DNA from: JAKACA01 sp050010115
Lineage (GTDB): Bacteria; Actinomycetota; Acidimicrobiia; Acidimicrobiales; Bog-793
NCBI GenBank assembly: GCA_050010115.1
Contig: JBEKLQ010000050.1
Location: forward strand, 1 to 27,411
Direction: 5' to 3'
DNA: 27,411 nt
The translations under genes and the position numbers were made by a program. The notes below the pieces were generated by a model. The model saw only the letters and a program-made list of their open reading frames with translations, searched no databases and had not been told where the DNA came from. Numbering within the stretch: position 1 is the stretch's first letter; each line of letters opens with the position of its first letter. Shown here one piece after another: positions 18,870 through 25,825 of this stretch.

Positions 18870-19115
18870 TCAGATGAGCGCGCTCCCGGGAGGCCCCTGA
18901 GCCAGCGCCGCCAGCCACTCATCCGGCCCGATGCCGGTCTTCTTCCACTGCTTGTACCAGGCCTTGTAGGTCGAAGCTGGCGGCCCCGTCTGCCCGGTCG
19001 AGTTCGGCGTCATCCCATAACGCCGGGCCCACGCCTGGCGGAATTCGTCCTCGTGCTCGCGCATTCCCGGTGAGATCCAGCCGACGAGCACCGCGAGTAC
19101 AACCAGCGACAGCAT
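18870..19115 (-). CDS. Small membrane-anchored protein, unknown function
   Basis: The 81-residue protein has an N-terminal hydrophobic helix (LSLVVLAVLVGWIS) followed directly by a charged, soluble part: MREHEDEFRQAWARRYG, a GQTGPPAS linker, then TYKAWYKQWKKTGIGPDEWL. I do not recognise a family. It looks like a single-pass protein with a short extracytoplasmic or cytoplasmic tail rich in Trp and basic residues. The ATG at 19113-19115 is chosen over the adjacent GTG because AGGAG stands four bases before it. It lies 106 bases upstream of the GH63-like gene on the same strand and could be co-transcribed. Confidence 0.65.
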   Translation of the reverse strand: MLSLVVLAVLVGWISPGMREHEDEFRQAWARRYGMTPNSTGQTGPPASTYKAWYKQWKKTGIGPDEWLAALAQGPPGSALI

Positions 19116-19482
19116 CACTCTCCTACCCCCGATCTCGAACGCTCTCTGACGCAGCGGAATCTGATCCGGATTCGGCCGGCACCGATCAACTCCTGGTCAA
19201 GCTGCTCTTGCACGGTCAGGACCCTTTCGCCGGTCTCCGGGAGCAAATCTACAGCCAGGCCGCGCGGCTGGCTCGAGCCCGCCAGCCACGCGGCGGCACG
19301 TCGCACCTCGCGTCGACAGCCGCCGGGTTGTACGATTCGACCGCCGGCCCCACACAGATCCGGTCCGGCTGGGTTGGGGCGGCCAACACGTTCGCGATCG
19401 GCGACCTGGGACGGAACCGCCGCCGGCGGCCTCGGGCTTGGTCGAGGTGGCGACCCGGACCCGAATTGAGGCCTGATCCACG
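19116..19482. other. Intergenic region, possible gene remnant
   Basis: These 367 bases separate two divergent genes. No convincing intact gene is visible. On the plus strand, 19176-19260 reads DQLLVKLLLHGQDPFAGLRE then QIYSQAARLAR, which looks like a protein start with amphipathic helices. Farther on the same frame gives AANTFAIGDLG before turning into arginine-rich nonsense. This could be a decayed gene. Promoters for the phosphoesterase and the small membrane protein should lie here, but I cannot place them. Confidence 0.35.
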
Positions 19483-21357
19483 ATGGACAACTTGTCGCGT
19501 CGCGATGTCCTGCGTTTTGCTGCCGCCGCCGTTCCGATGTCGGTCCTGTCAGTTGCGTGCAGCAAGGTCGCCACGAGCCCCTCGGGCACGCCTACCACTC
19601 GACCCGGTACGCCCAAGCCCCCGACGGTGGACTACGAGTACAGCACCCTCGTCCAGACCATGGCCCGGCGCAAGGCAAAGGGCTACCAGCCCATCGTCAC
19701 CGGCCCGGGTGAGCCGTTCATCGAGCGCGCCCTGCCGGGGGCGGCCGCGGGAGCCGATCGCGCCAGCCACCGCCGGTCACTGCTGTACTTCGGGCAAGTC
19801 AGCGACACCCACATGGTTGACGCCCAGACGCCGGCGAGAGCGGACTTCGCGTTCCCCGTCCTCAAGGACAACGGCGCCTTCCGGCCTCAGGAGGCGATGA
19901 CCGTCCAGGTGCTGTCCCGCATGGTCGCAGCGATGAACGAGATGCGCGAGAGCCCCGTCACCAAGGCCCCGATGGCCGTCGCCGTCGTCACCGGTGACTA
20001 CGCCGACTCGCAGGCGAGAAACGAGATGACCTGGCACGTCGACATCCTCGACGGCCGCTCGGTCGTGCCGGACTCGGGCAAGCCGAAGACGTACGAAGGG
20101 GTACAGGCCTGGCAGGAAGCCACGTACGCGTACCACCCTGACAACCCCACGAACGACTTCTGGGGCAAGTATGGCTACCCGCGGTTTCCCGGCCTGTTGC
20201 AAGCGGCCGTCTCGACGACGGTCGAATCGGACGGGCTCGAGGTCCCCTGGCTCACAGTCCTCGGCAACCACGACTCGACGTTCATGGGCACGCTCCTGGC
20301 GGGCGCCACGGATCCGACACTGCAGAAATTCGCGGCCGGCGACATCAAGATCGCCTTGATCGACCCCCTCGAGATCGAGGCGATCGGGACGCTGTACTCG
20401 CCGGACAACCCGGCGGACATGCGGAAGTTCGCGGCCCTCTACAAGGAGTTCCCGAGCCAGCCACACGTGCACACGGTCGCGTCCGACGCCGACCGGGTGA
20501 AGCTGACGACGCAGGAGACCATCGGTCTCCACTTCGACACGTCCGGCGGTGCGGGCCCGGTCGGCCACGGGTTCACGCAGGCGTCGCGGACCACCGGAAA
20601 GGCCTGGTGGTCGAACAAGGTCGGGCCGGCAGTGACGTTCCTCGGGCTCGACACCACCAACCACGTGTACGGCACGGATGGCTGCATCGTCGACGAGCAG
20701 TTCGGCTGGATCGAGGAACAGCTCATCGCCGGCTCCAGCTCCTATCACGACACGAGCGGCCAGCTCGTCCACGGCAGCGGCACCGACACGCTCTTCGTGC
20801 TGCTGAGCCACCACCCGTCATGGATGATGGACAACCTCGCGACGGACCCGCAGTTCCCGGTCAAGCCGCACGACGGTGCCGACCTCACGGCGTTGGTACT
20901 GCGTTTCCCGAACGTGATCTTGTGGGTCAACGGGCACACGCACGCCAACACGATCGTGCCGCATCCGGGTGGCGCAGGGCAGGGGCCAGGGTTCTGGGAA
21001 GTCAACTCGCCCTCCACGATCGACTGGGGGCAGCAAGGCCGCCTCATCGACCTCGTCGACAACCGAGACGGGACGCTGTCGATCTTCACCATCACGATCG
21101 ACCACCACGCGCCCGCCGACCCCGGCACCGGTTCCTACACAGTCGAGAGCCTGGCGTCGATCAGCCGCCAACTCTCGGCCAACGTCTGGTGGAACAACCC
21201 TGACAGGCTTCTCGGCAAGCCAGAGGATCGCAACACAGAGCTGATCATGAAGGCTCCGTTCGACATCGCCAAGGTGACGAATCGAGACCTGGCCTTCCAC
21301 CAGTTCCGTTCTGCGGTGCGGTCGGCCAGCCGCGTCCGCGAGAAGGTGACCGCCTAG
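19483..21357 (+). CDS. TIGR03767-type metallophosphoesterase, exported lipoprotein
   Basis: The 624-residue protein carries the calcineurin-like phosphoesterase motifs in order: QVSDTHMVD (Asp108, His110), VTGDYADS, VLGNHDS, LLSHHP and VNGHTHAN. Spacing and extra segments fit the large actinobacterial TIGR03767/PPA1498 group. The N terminus has a twin-arginine-like SRRDVLRFAAAAV, a hydrophobic stretch and a lipobox LSVAC with Cys26, so it is probably exported by Tat and anchored as a lipoprotein. A Thr/Pro/Ser spacer (31-50) follows, as in many surface lipoproteins. Substrates of this group are not established. The start is ATG 19483 with a distant GAGG. It converges on the helicase gene, with a 17-bp hairpin between. 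Confidence 0.88.
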   Translation: MDNLSRRDVLRFAAAAVPMSVLSVACSKVATSPSGTPTTRPGTPKPPTVDYEYSTLVQTMARRKAKGYQPIVTGPGEPFIERALPGAAAGADRASHRRSLLYFGQVSDTHMVDAQTPARADFAFPVLKDNGAFRPQEAMTVQVLSRMVAAMNEMRESPVTKAPMAVAVVTGDYADSQARNEMTWHVDILDGRSVVPDSGKPKTYEGVQAWQEATYAYHPDNPTNDFWGKYGYPRFPGLLQAAVSTTVESDGLEVPWLTVLGNHDSTFMGTLLAGATDPTLQKFAAGDIKIALIDPLEIEAIGTLYSPDNPADMRKFAALYKEFPSQPHVHTVASDADRVKLTTQETIGLHFDTSGGAGPVGHGFTQASRTTGKAWWSNKVGPAVTFLGLDTTNHVYGTDGCIVDEQFGWIEEQLIAGSSSYHDTSGQLVHGSGTDTLFVLLSHHPSWMMDNLATDPQFPVKPHDGADLTALVLRFPNVILWVNGHTHANTIVPHPGGAGQGPGFWEVNSPSTIDWGQQGRLIDLVDNRDGTLSIFTITIDHHAPADPGTGSYTVESLASISRQLSANVWWNNPDRLLGKPEDRNTELIMKAPFDIAKVTNRDLAFHQFRSAVRSASRVREKVTA

Positions 21358-21518
21358 CTCGAGCGCGCAACACGGCCAGAGCAAGAGTTGCTGGCTGATC
21401 GATCTCGTGTCGCCTCTTCCGGCACCGACGAGTCGTCAGACATGGTGATGAGATAGGCGCGGCCGGCCCGGCGCGGCGAGCGTGGGCCGACGATGATCGG
21501 CGCTCTTGGCCTGGAGAT

Positions 21519-21558
21519 CTCAGACCGCCTGCGCCGAGATAGGCGCAGGCGGTCTGAG
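21519..21558. terminator. Perfect 17-bp bidirectional terminator hairpin
   Basis: CTCAGACCGCCTGCGCC (21519-21535) and its exact complement (21542-21558) flank the 6-base loop GAGATA. There is no T-tract on either side, as is usual in high-GC actinobacteria. It stands between the convergent phosphoesterase and helicase/cold-shock genes and can serve both strands. The rest of the 307-base gap (21358-21664) shows only an 11-base repeat GAGATAGGCGC (21450 and 21536). Confidence 0.8.
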
Positions 21559-21664
21559 TCGCGGACTCGGATGAGACCGGCTTTCGATGTTGGGGATTGG
21601 CCCCGGGTCGGGACGGTTGCGAACGCCGCGAATCAACAGCGTGTCCGCAACGAGCCCCAAACCC

Positions 21665-21865
21665 TCAGATCACCTTGACGTTACGGGCCTCGTCGCCTTT
21701 GCGCCCCGGGGCGACCTCGAACTCGACCTGCTGGCCGGCCTCGAGCGAACGGTAGCCGGAGCCCTGAACGTTGCTGTAGTGGACGAAGACATCTTCGCCG
21801 TCAGGGCGCGACACGAAGCCGTAGCCCTTCTCTGAGTTGAAAAATTTAACGGTGCCGACTGGCAT
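21665..21865 (-). CDS. Cold-shock protein (CspA family), nested in frame at the 3' end of the helicase gene
   Basis: From the ATG at 21863-21865 the frame gives 66 residues, the normal full length of a free cold-shock protein. MPVGTVKFFN is a canonical Csp start; RNP1 is KGYGFV, RNP2 is DVFVHY, and the end EFEVAPGRKGDEARNVKVI matches actinobacterial Csps. AAGGAG lies exactly five bases before the ATG, a better ribosome site than the helicase's own. The codons that make this site, GGA GTA TTA, are rare in this genome, which suggests selection for initiation rather than for the linker peptide. It is therefore probably made both alone and as the tail of the helicase. It binds single-stranded RNA and DNA in the cytoplasm and prevents secondary structure. 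Confidence 0.85.
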   Translation of the reverse strand: MPVGTVKFFNSEKGYGFVSRPDGEDVFVHYSNVQGSGYRSLEAGQQVEFEVAPGRKGDEARNVKVI

Positions 21866-23428
21866 TAATACTCCTTGATTGCGCCTCTGAGAGGCGTACT
21901 TGTCATTGTATGGGTCCCGGGCGGCCACTCGGCCGCTCGGAACACGGTGGGAAGGGAACTGCGAACTGTTGTTACCGAGCGAAGGCCGCTGGCGGTCAGC
22001 GGGCGTGGTCCGGGCTGGGTGGGTCGGTCGAGGAGCGGTCCCTCGCGCGAGCCCGTTCGCCCGGGCAGGTGCGGCGGGACGGTCCCAGCGCCGGTCTGCC
22101 CCTTCGGAACGGCTCGGGCGCTGCGGACGATCTGACCAGTCCGGGCGCTGCGGACGCTCTGACGAGGCCGGGCGCTGCGGGCGATCTGACCAGTCTGGGC
22201 GCTGCGGGCGCTCGGACGAAACCGAGCGCTGCGGACGATCTGACCAGTTCGAGCGCTGCGGGCGCTCGGAAAGCGCCGGAGTGTCGGCGAGGGCCGGCGA
22301 TGGGCGGCGCGAAACCACTGCGTCACTGGGCGCGTGCACGCGCTCTTCGAGACCGAGGGCGCGTTGCAGCAATCGAGTCGCCTTCTGGTGCTCTTTCATG
22401 ATGAGCGACACCACGATCCCGGTCTTCCCAGCTCTTCCGGTGCGGCCCGATCGATGCAGGTAGTCCGTAGCGTCGGCCGGCGGGTCGAAGTGGACTACGC
22501 ACGGCAGATCCTCGACATGGATCCCACGAGCAGCAACATCGGTGGCGCACAGTGCCTGTGCCGAGCCACGGGAGAAAGCGGCAAGGGCCCGCTCGCGTTG
22601 AGCCTGGGTCCGATCGCCGTGGATCGCCGTCGCCACGACACCTGCGCCCTTCAGCTGCTTGGCCAGGCGATCGGCTCCGTGCTTCGTACGGCAGAACACG
22701 AGCGCCCGCCCGTGGGTGCCCACGAGTCCGGCCGTCAGGCCGACCCGGTCCTCACGAGCAGCGTGCCAGAACAGGTGCTCGACATCGCCTGAGTCCTCAG
22801 GAGGCGTCACGTCGTGACGGACGGGATCGTGCTGGTATTGACGCACGACCGCCTCGATCTCCGGCCCTAGCGTCGCCGAGAACAGCATCACCTGGCGACG
22901 AGGCGCGGTGAGGTCCAGGATCCGGCGCACCGCCGGCAAGAAACCCATATCCGCCATGCGGTCCGCCTCGTCCACGACCACGATCTCGACCGCGCTCAGG
23001 TCGAGCGTGCGTTGCTCCAGCAGATCCTCGAGACGGCCCGGGCATGCAACGACCGTGTCCACCCCGCGAGAGAGCGCCTGCCGGGTTGCGGTGTACCCGG
23101 TGCCGCCGTAGATGGCGATGACTCTGCGAGAACCGCCGGCCGAAAGCGAGGCGAGCTCACGCTGCACCTGGGCGGCGAGCTCGCGCACCGGTACGAGCAC
23201 GAGTGCCCGGGGCCGGCCCGGCGCAGCTTCGGAGCCGCGACTTGCGATGGCGATCCCGAAGGCGAGCGTCTTGCCCGATCCGGTCGGTGCCCGGCCGCAG
23301 ATGTCACGGCCGGCGAGCGCGTCGGGGATCGTCGCTACCTGGATGGGGAAGGCAGTGGTAAAGCCGCGGGCGCGCAGGCGAGCGACCAGCTCGGGGGCGA
23401 CCCCGAGGTCTGAAAACGTGGTTGTCAC
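21665..23428 (-). CDS. DEAD-box RNA helicase fused in frame to a C-terminal cold-shock domain
   Basis: The protein has 587 residues from GTG 23428. The helicase core is complete: Q motif FPIQ (Gln30), APTGSGKT (47-54), VPVRELA, CPGRL, DEAD (153-156), SAT (184-186), LVFCRTK, ATDVAARG (295-302) and HRSGRTGR (325-332). A basic, disordered linker (about 355-521) contains six 9-residue S-E/D-R-P-Q-R repeats (387-440). The frame then continues without a stop into a full cold-shock domain (522-587). DEAD proteins unwind RNA and cold-shock domains bind single-stranded RNA, so the fusion would make a self-contained RNA chaperone. GTG 23428 is preferred over ATGs at 23533 and 23515 because GGAG stands five bases before it and the family start MTTTFSDL-like sequence begins there. 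A strong internal ribosome site before the cold-shock part suggests a second product. Confidence 0.85.
   Translation of the reverse strand: MTTTFSDLGVAPELVARLRARGFTTAFPIQVATIPDALAGRDICGRAPTGSGKTLAFGIAIASRGSEAAPGRPRALVLVPVRELAAQVQRELASLSAGGSRRVIAIYGGTGYTATRQALSRGVDTVVACPGRLEDLLEQRTLDLSAVEIVVVDEADRMADMGFLPAVRRILDLTAPRRQVMLFSATLGPEIEAVVRQYQHDPVRHDVTPPEDSGDVEHLFWHAAREDRVGLTAGLVGTHGRALVFCRTKHGADRLAKQLKGAGVVATAIHGDRTQAQRERALAAFSRGSAQALCATDVAARGIHVEDLPCVVHFDPPADATDYLHRSGRTGRAGKTGIVVSLIMKEHQKATRLLQRALGLEERVHAPSDAVVSRRPSPALADTPALSERPQRSNWSDRPQRSVSSERPQRPDWSDRPQRPASSERPQRPDWSDRPQRPSRSEGADRRWDRPAAPARANGLARGTAPRPTHPARTTPADRQRPSLGNNSSQFPSHRVPSGRVAARDPYNDKYASQRRNQGVLMPVGTVKFFNSEKGYGFVSRPDGEDVFVHYSNVQGSGYRSLEAGQQVEFEVAPGRKGDEARNVKVI
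21871..21896 (-). promoter_or_regulatory. Internal ribosome binding site and upstream hairpin for the cold-shock protein
   Basis: On the minus strand AAGGAG occupies 21876-21871. Five bases upstream of it is a hairpin, CGCCTC-TCA-GAGGCG (21896-21882). The hairpin leaves the ribosome site exposed, and it could slow elongating ribosomes or serve as a processing or temperature-sensing element. The ribosome site is clear; the role of the hairpin is inference. Confidence 0.7.
22109..22270 (-). repeat. 27-bp tandem repeat coding six 9-residue units
   Basis: Six in-frame 27-base units code S-E/D-R-P-Q-R-P/S-x-x. Units ending in NW/DW and units ending in VS/AS/SR alternate, so the true period is 18 residues (54 bases) three times. 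It lies in the helicase linker and is Arg, Pro, Gln and Ser rich, as in RNA-binding disordered tails. Confidence 0.95.
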
Positions 23429-23539
23429 AAAACTCCAAACGAGTTGAACGGCAGGCCAACTCGAGATGGGAGTCGAATCAGGCCCCGCCACCGATTGTGG
23501 CGTGCGTCCGGGCATGACAGGCCCGGCGAACACATGTTA
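23429..23539 (-). promoter_or_regulatory. Structured 5' leader of the helicase/cold-shock gene
   Basis: A possible -10 TAACAT lies at 23539-23534 on the minus strand; no good -35 is seen. Downstream are two hairpins, CCGGGC-7 bases-GCCCGG (23526-23508) and CGAGTTG-10 bases-CAACTCG (23463-23440). The second ends four bases before the GGAG ribosome site. Long structured leaders are common in cold-shock messages. The promoter call is weak; the inverted repeats are certain. Confidence 0.4.
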
Positions 23540-24028
23540 GCCGACCGAGCGCCGCTTGGGTGACAACCGAGACGCCGAGCACGTCGGGAGCAGCGCAAAG
23601 ACGCCGTGCCGCCTCACCGCCAACCGGTGGCGTCGTGAGCTCAGCACTCTCCGTTTGCCTGTTGTTCATCTTTCGTTCACTTGTGGGTCCCTTCCTCGAA
23701 CGCACACGAGCAGTGCGATGCAATCTGTGGGGGGGGGGGGGGGAGAAATGGTAGGGGAGCGTGATGAGCCGCCACCATCGAAGGTTGGCAACAGGTCGGC
23801 GAGCTCGACGCCGCCACCGAGTGAAGCGGCCTCAGCCCCGCTCACGGCTCGAGCGCGTTCACCTCAGCCACGGGCTCAGGTACGAAGTCAGCGGCATTGA
23901 CCGTCCCGAGTCCTGATGCCATATCACAGCCGGCCGCAGCTGACCAGTTGCAGACCAACGGATGCAAGGTCTCTGCACGCGGTGCGGTACCGTGCTTGAA
24001 GGTTGACAACATCGGAGGTTGGATCCAC
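23540..24028. other. Intergenic region with a 15-G run
   Basis: These 489 bases lie between divergent genes, the helicase on the left and the secreted protein on the right. Short open frames exist, but their codon use is unlike the real genes here and no homology is recognisable. 23655-23700 is locally less GC-rich. The only striking element is the G homopolymer at 23729-23743. Promoters for both neighbours should be here. Confidence 0.6.
23729..23743. repeat. Homopolymer run of 15 G
   Basis: Fifteen consecutive G on the plus strand, in an intergenic region about 285 bases before the secreted-protein start. Its exact length should be treated with caution, because such runs are prone to replication slippage and to sequencing error. 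Confidence 0.9.
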
Positions 24029-25573
24029 ATGCATCCCCTACTCGGAAGAACCGCCGCTGTAGGCGCGGCGATAGTCGCGCTGCTCCTCGGGAGCGCCGGC
24101 ATCTCCGGTGCCACTGCTGGTATGCCACGCACCACGCCCAACCCGGAACCGAACTTCCCCATCGGGCTGCCGGGGGCAGCTCCGGCTACGGCGGTGGTGG
24201 CGACGAGCGGGACAGCCTTCCTCGCCTACACGGCCTACAACAGCTCCGACTCATTCGGCTCCGTCTATGTTTGCACGGTGCCGCGTGGAGCCAGGGCGTG
24301 CTCCAAGACGACGTTGTTGCCGCCACTCAACTCGAAGATATCCGCGTCCGGCGGGCCGGTTTCAATGCTGATTGCCTCCAATGGGTATGTCGACATACTC
24401 GTGACGACTTACCCTGACACCAAGGGCCACCAGCCCGACGGTCAGTACGCGGACACGATCAAGTACGTCGTCGGCCCGGGAGGCGGCCTGATCGGCAAGA
24501 CCGGCGTGCGGGTGGGCACGCTCGACAGCCAGGGCGACGCCATCTTCTACGGCCGCCAAATCGTCTGGGTGAGTGGTTCCGATGACACGGGCCAGGGTGG
24601 ACTCACGGTGCAGGCGACGCCGGGCGACGGAACGTTCCCGCATTTCTCCGATCCTGTGTCGATCGATCTCGCCGGCACGCCCGCTGCCAAGGAGTTCTAC
24701 TTCTACGGCGGTGACGTGGTTGCCCTGCCCAACAAGGACCTGCTGCTCGCCTGGGACGACTCGAGCAACGCCTACGCCGTGGAGGTGAACCCCGCCAACA
24801 AGTACAAAGTGGTCGGTTCCTCGGAGTGGAAGGGCGAGGTGACGACGACCAGTTCCGGCACCCCGACCTCGGCGCTTGCGACCGGGCCGTCCGGGACCTA
24901 CCTGCTACTCCGTCAGTCGACAGACGGCTTTAGCGGGAAACTCGAGCTGCTCAAGTACACGAGCAGCGGCCACTTCGGGACCCCCGTCTCGGTCCCGGCC
25001 ACAACGGCGGACTACGGCGACATGACGCTGTACGAGCTGGGAAGCGGAGCGCTACGGGTCTTCTATGAGACCTACGCCGGCACACTCGTCCAGGACTCGT
25101 CGAGTGACGGTGGCGCCAAGTGGACGACCTACACCTTCGAGAGCGGAATTCCTGAAAGCTCTTCGAACGCCGCAGCGGCGCTGCTGCGCTTCGGTGCCGG
25201 TGTCGTCTTCGAGGGGGCCGGCGGCACACCGAGCGACGGGATTCACGCCCGGGTGCAGCCCGTGCTGGTACATCAGCTCGTGAGCCTGATCTTCAAGTCG
25301 ACCAAGCTCACGCCCGGCCAGACCACGACGGCGTCCGGGCTGGTGGGCCCTGCCGACAGTGGGCAAAAGGTCGATGTCCAAGAGGACGAGAAGACGGGCT
25401 GGGTCACCATCGGTTCGGCGACCGAAACTGCCTCAGGGTCATGGTCACTCACGGTCAAGGCGCCGTCGGCGACCGGCACCTACAACTACCGGGCTGAGGC
25501 GACGCCAGTGGCCGGCTGGTTCTTCACCGACTACTCGCCGACCCACTCGATCGTCGTCGCAAAGACCACCTGA
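24029..25573 (+). CDS. Secreted protein of unknown function with Ig-like C terminus
   Basis: The protein has 514 residues from the ATG at 24029. It has a signal peptide: Arg7, then a hydrophobic core AAVGAAIVALLLGSAG and a small-residue cleavage zone before residue 32. The body (about 40-400) contains repeated beta-strand blocks with aromatic and Asp/Gly turns, such as TAFLAYTAYNSSDSFGSVYV, LVTTYPD, LLLAWDDSSN and RVFYETYAGTLVQDSSSDGG. This resembles a sialidase-like beta propeller, but no catalytic signature is seen. The last ~100 residues (SLIFKSTKLTPGQTTTASG onward) look like an Ig-like domain of the type found in bacterial surface proteins. The open frame extends 44 codons upstream, but signal-peptide placement and GGAGG at 24014-24018 favour this ATG. 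I do not recognise the family. Confidence 0.7.
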   Translation: MHPLLGRTAAVGAAIVALLLGSAGISGATAGMPRTTPNPEPNFPIGLPGAAPATAVVATSGTAFLAYTAYNSSDSFGSVYVCTVPRGARACSKTTLLPPLNSKISASGGPVSMLIASNGYVDILVTTYPDTKGHQPDGQYADTIKYVVGPGGGLIGKTGVRVGTLDSQGDAIFYGRQIVWVSGSDDTGQGGLTVQATPGDGTFPHFSDPVSIDLAGTPAAKEFYFYGGDVVALPNKDLLLAWDDSSNAYAVEVNPANKYKVVGSSEWKGEVTTTSSGTPTSALATGPSGTYLLLRQSTDGFSGKLELLKYTSSGHFGTPVSVPATTADYGDMTLYELGSGALRVFYETYAGTLVQDSSSDGGAKWTTYTFESGIPESSSNAAAALLRFGAGVVFEGAGGTPSDGIHARVQPVLVHQLVSLIFKSTKLTPGQTTTASGLVGPADSGQKVDVQEDEKTGWVTIGSATETASGSWSLTVKAPSATGTYNYRAEATPVAGWFFTDYSPTHSIVVAKTT

Positions 25574-25727
25574 TACTTCTGGGTCAGCCGCTGGGCGCGC
25601 CCGGCTGGCGCGGGTTCATGAGGGCGTCGTCGGCCTGCTGGCGCTCGGGAGCGATCCGGTCAACCCGACGGGGCTGTGAGCCGGGCCGACCAGGACAGCC
25701 GGGCCGGTGAGGCTGTTTGATGGGCGC

Positions 25728-25763
25728 GAGAAGCGGCCGGAGCGAACACTCCGGCCGCTTCTC
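25728..25763. terminator. Perfect 15-bp bidirectional terminator hairpin
   Basis: GAGAAGCGGCCGGAG (25728-25742) and its exact complement (25749-25763) enclose the loop CGAACA. As at 21519, there is no T-tract. It lies between the convergent secreted-protein and protease genes. The rest of the 252-base gap shows nothing else. Confidence 0.8.
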
Positions 25764-25825
25764 CAGTTCCGACCGACCGCGGTCACAGCCGTTTGGAGAC
25801 GGTGCGCAGATCTGGTTGTCTTCGG

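Noticed and set aside
19070..19900. A 276-codon plus-strand frame running into the phosphoesterase gene
   Set aside because: Beyond about 19400 it is out of frame with the clearly real phosphoesterase and turns into Arg/Ser/Pro nonsense; only its middle part was kept as a possible remnant.
23470..23500. A tRNA-like T-arm motif (GAGTCGAATC)
   Set aside because: No acceptor stem, anticodon arm or second half can be folded around it.
23560..23754. A 64-codon frame with a hydrophobic stretch upstream of the secreted-protein gene
   Set aside because: Third-position base use is unlike neighbouring genes, it has no ribosome binding site and it runs into the G homopolymer.
24003..24008. TTGACA as a -35 box for the secreted-protein gene
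   Set aside because: It lies only about 20 bases before the start codon, leaving no room for a -10 and a leader with the ribosome site.
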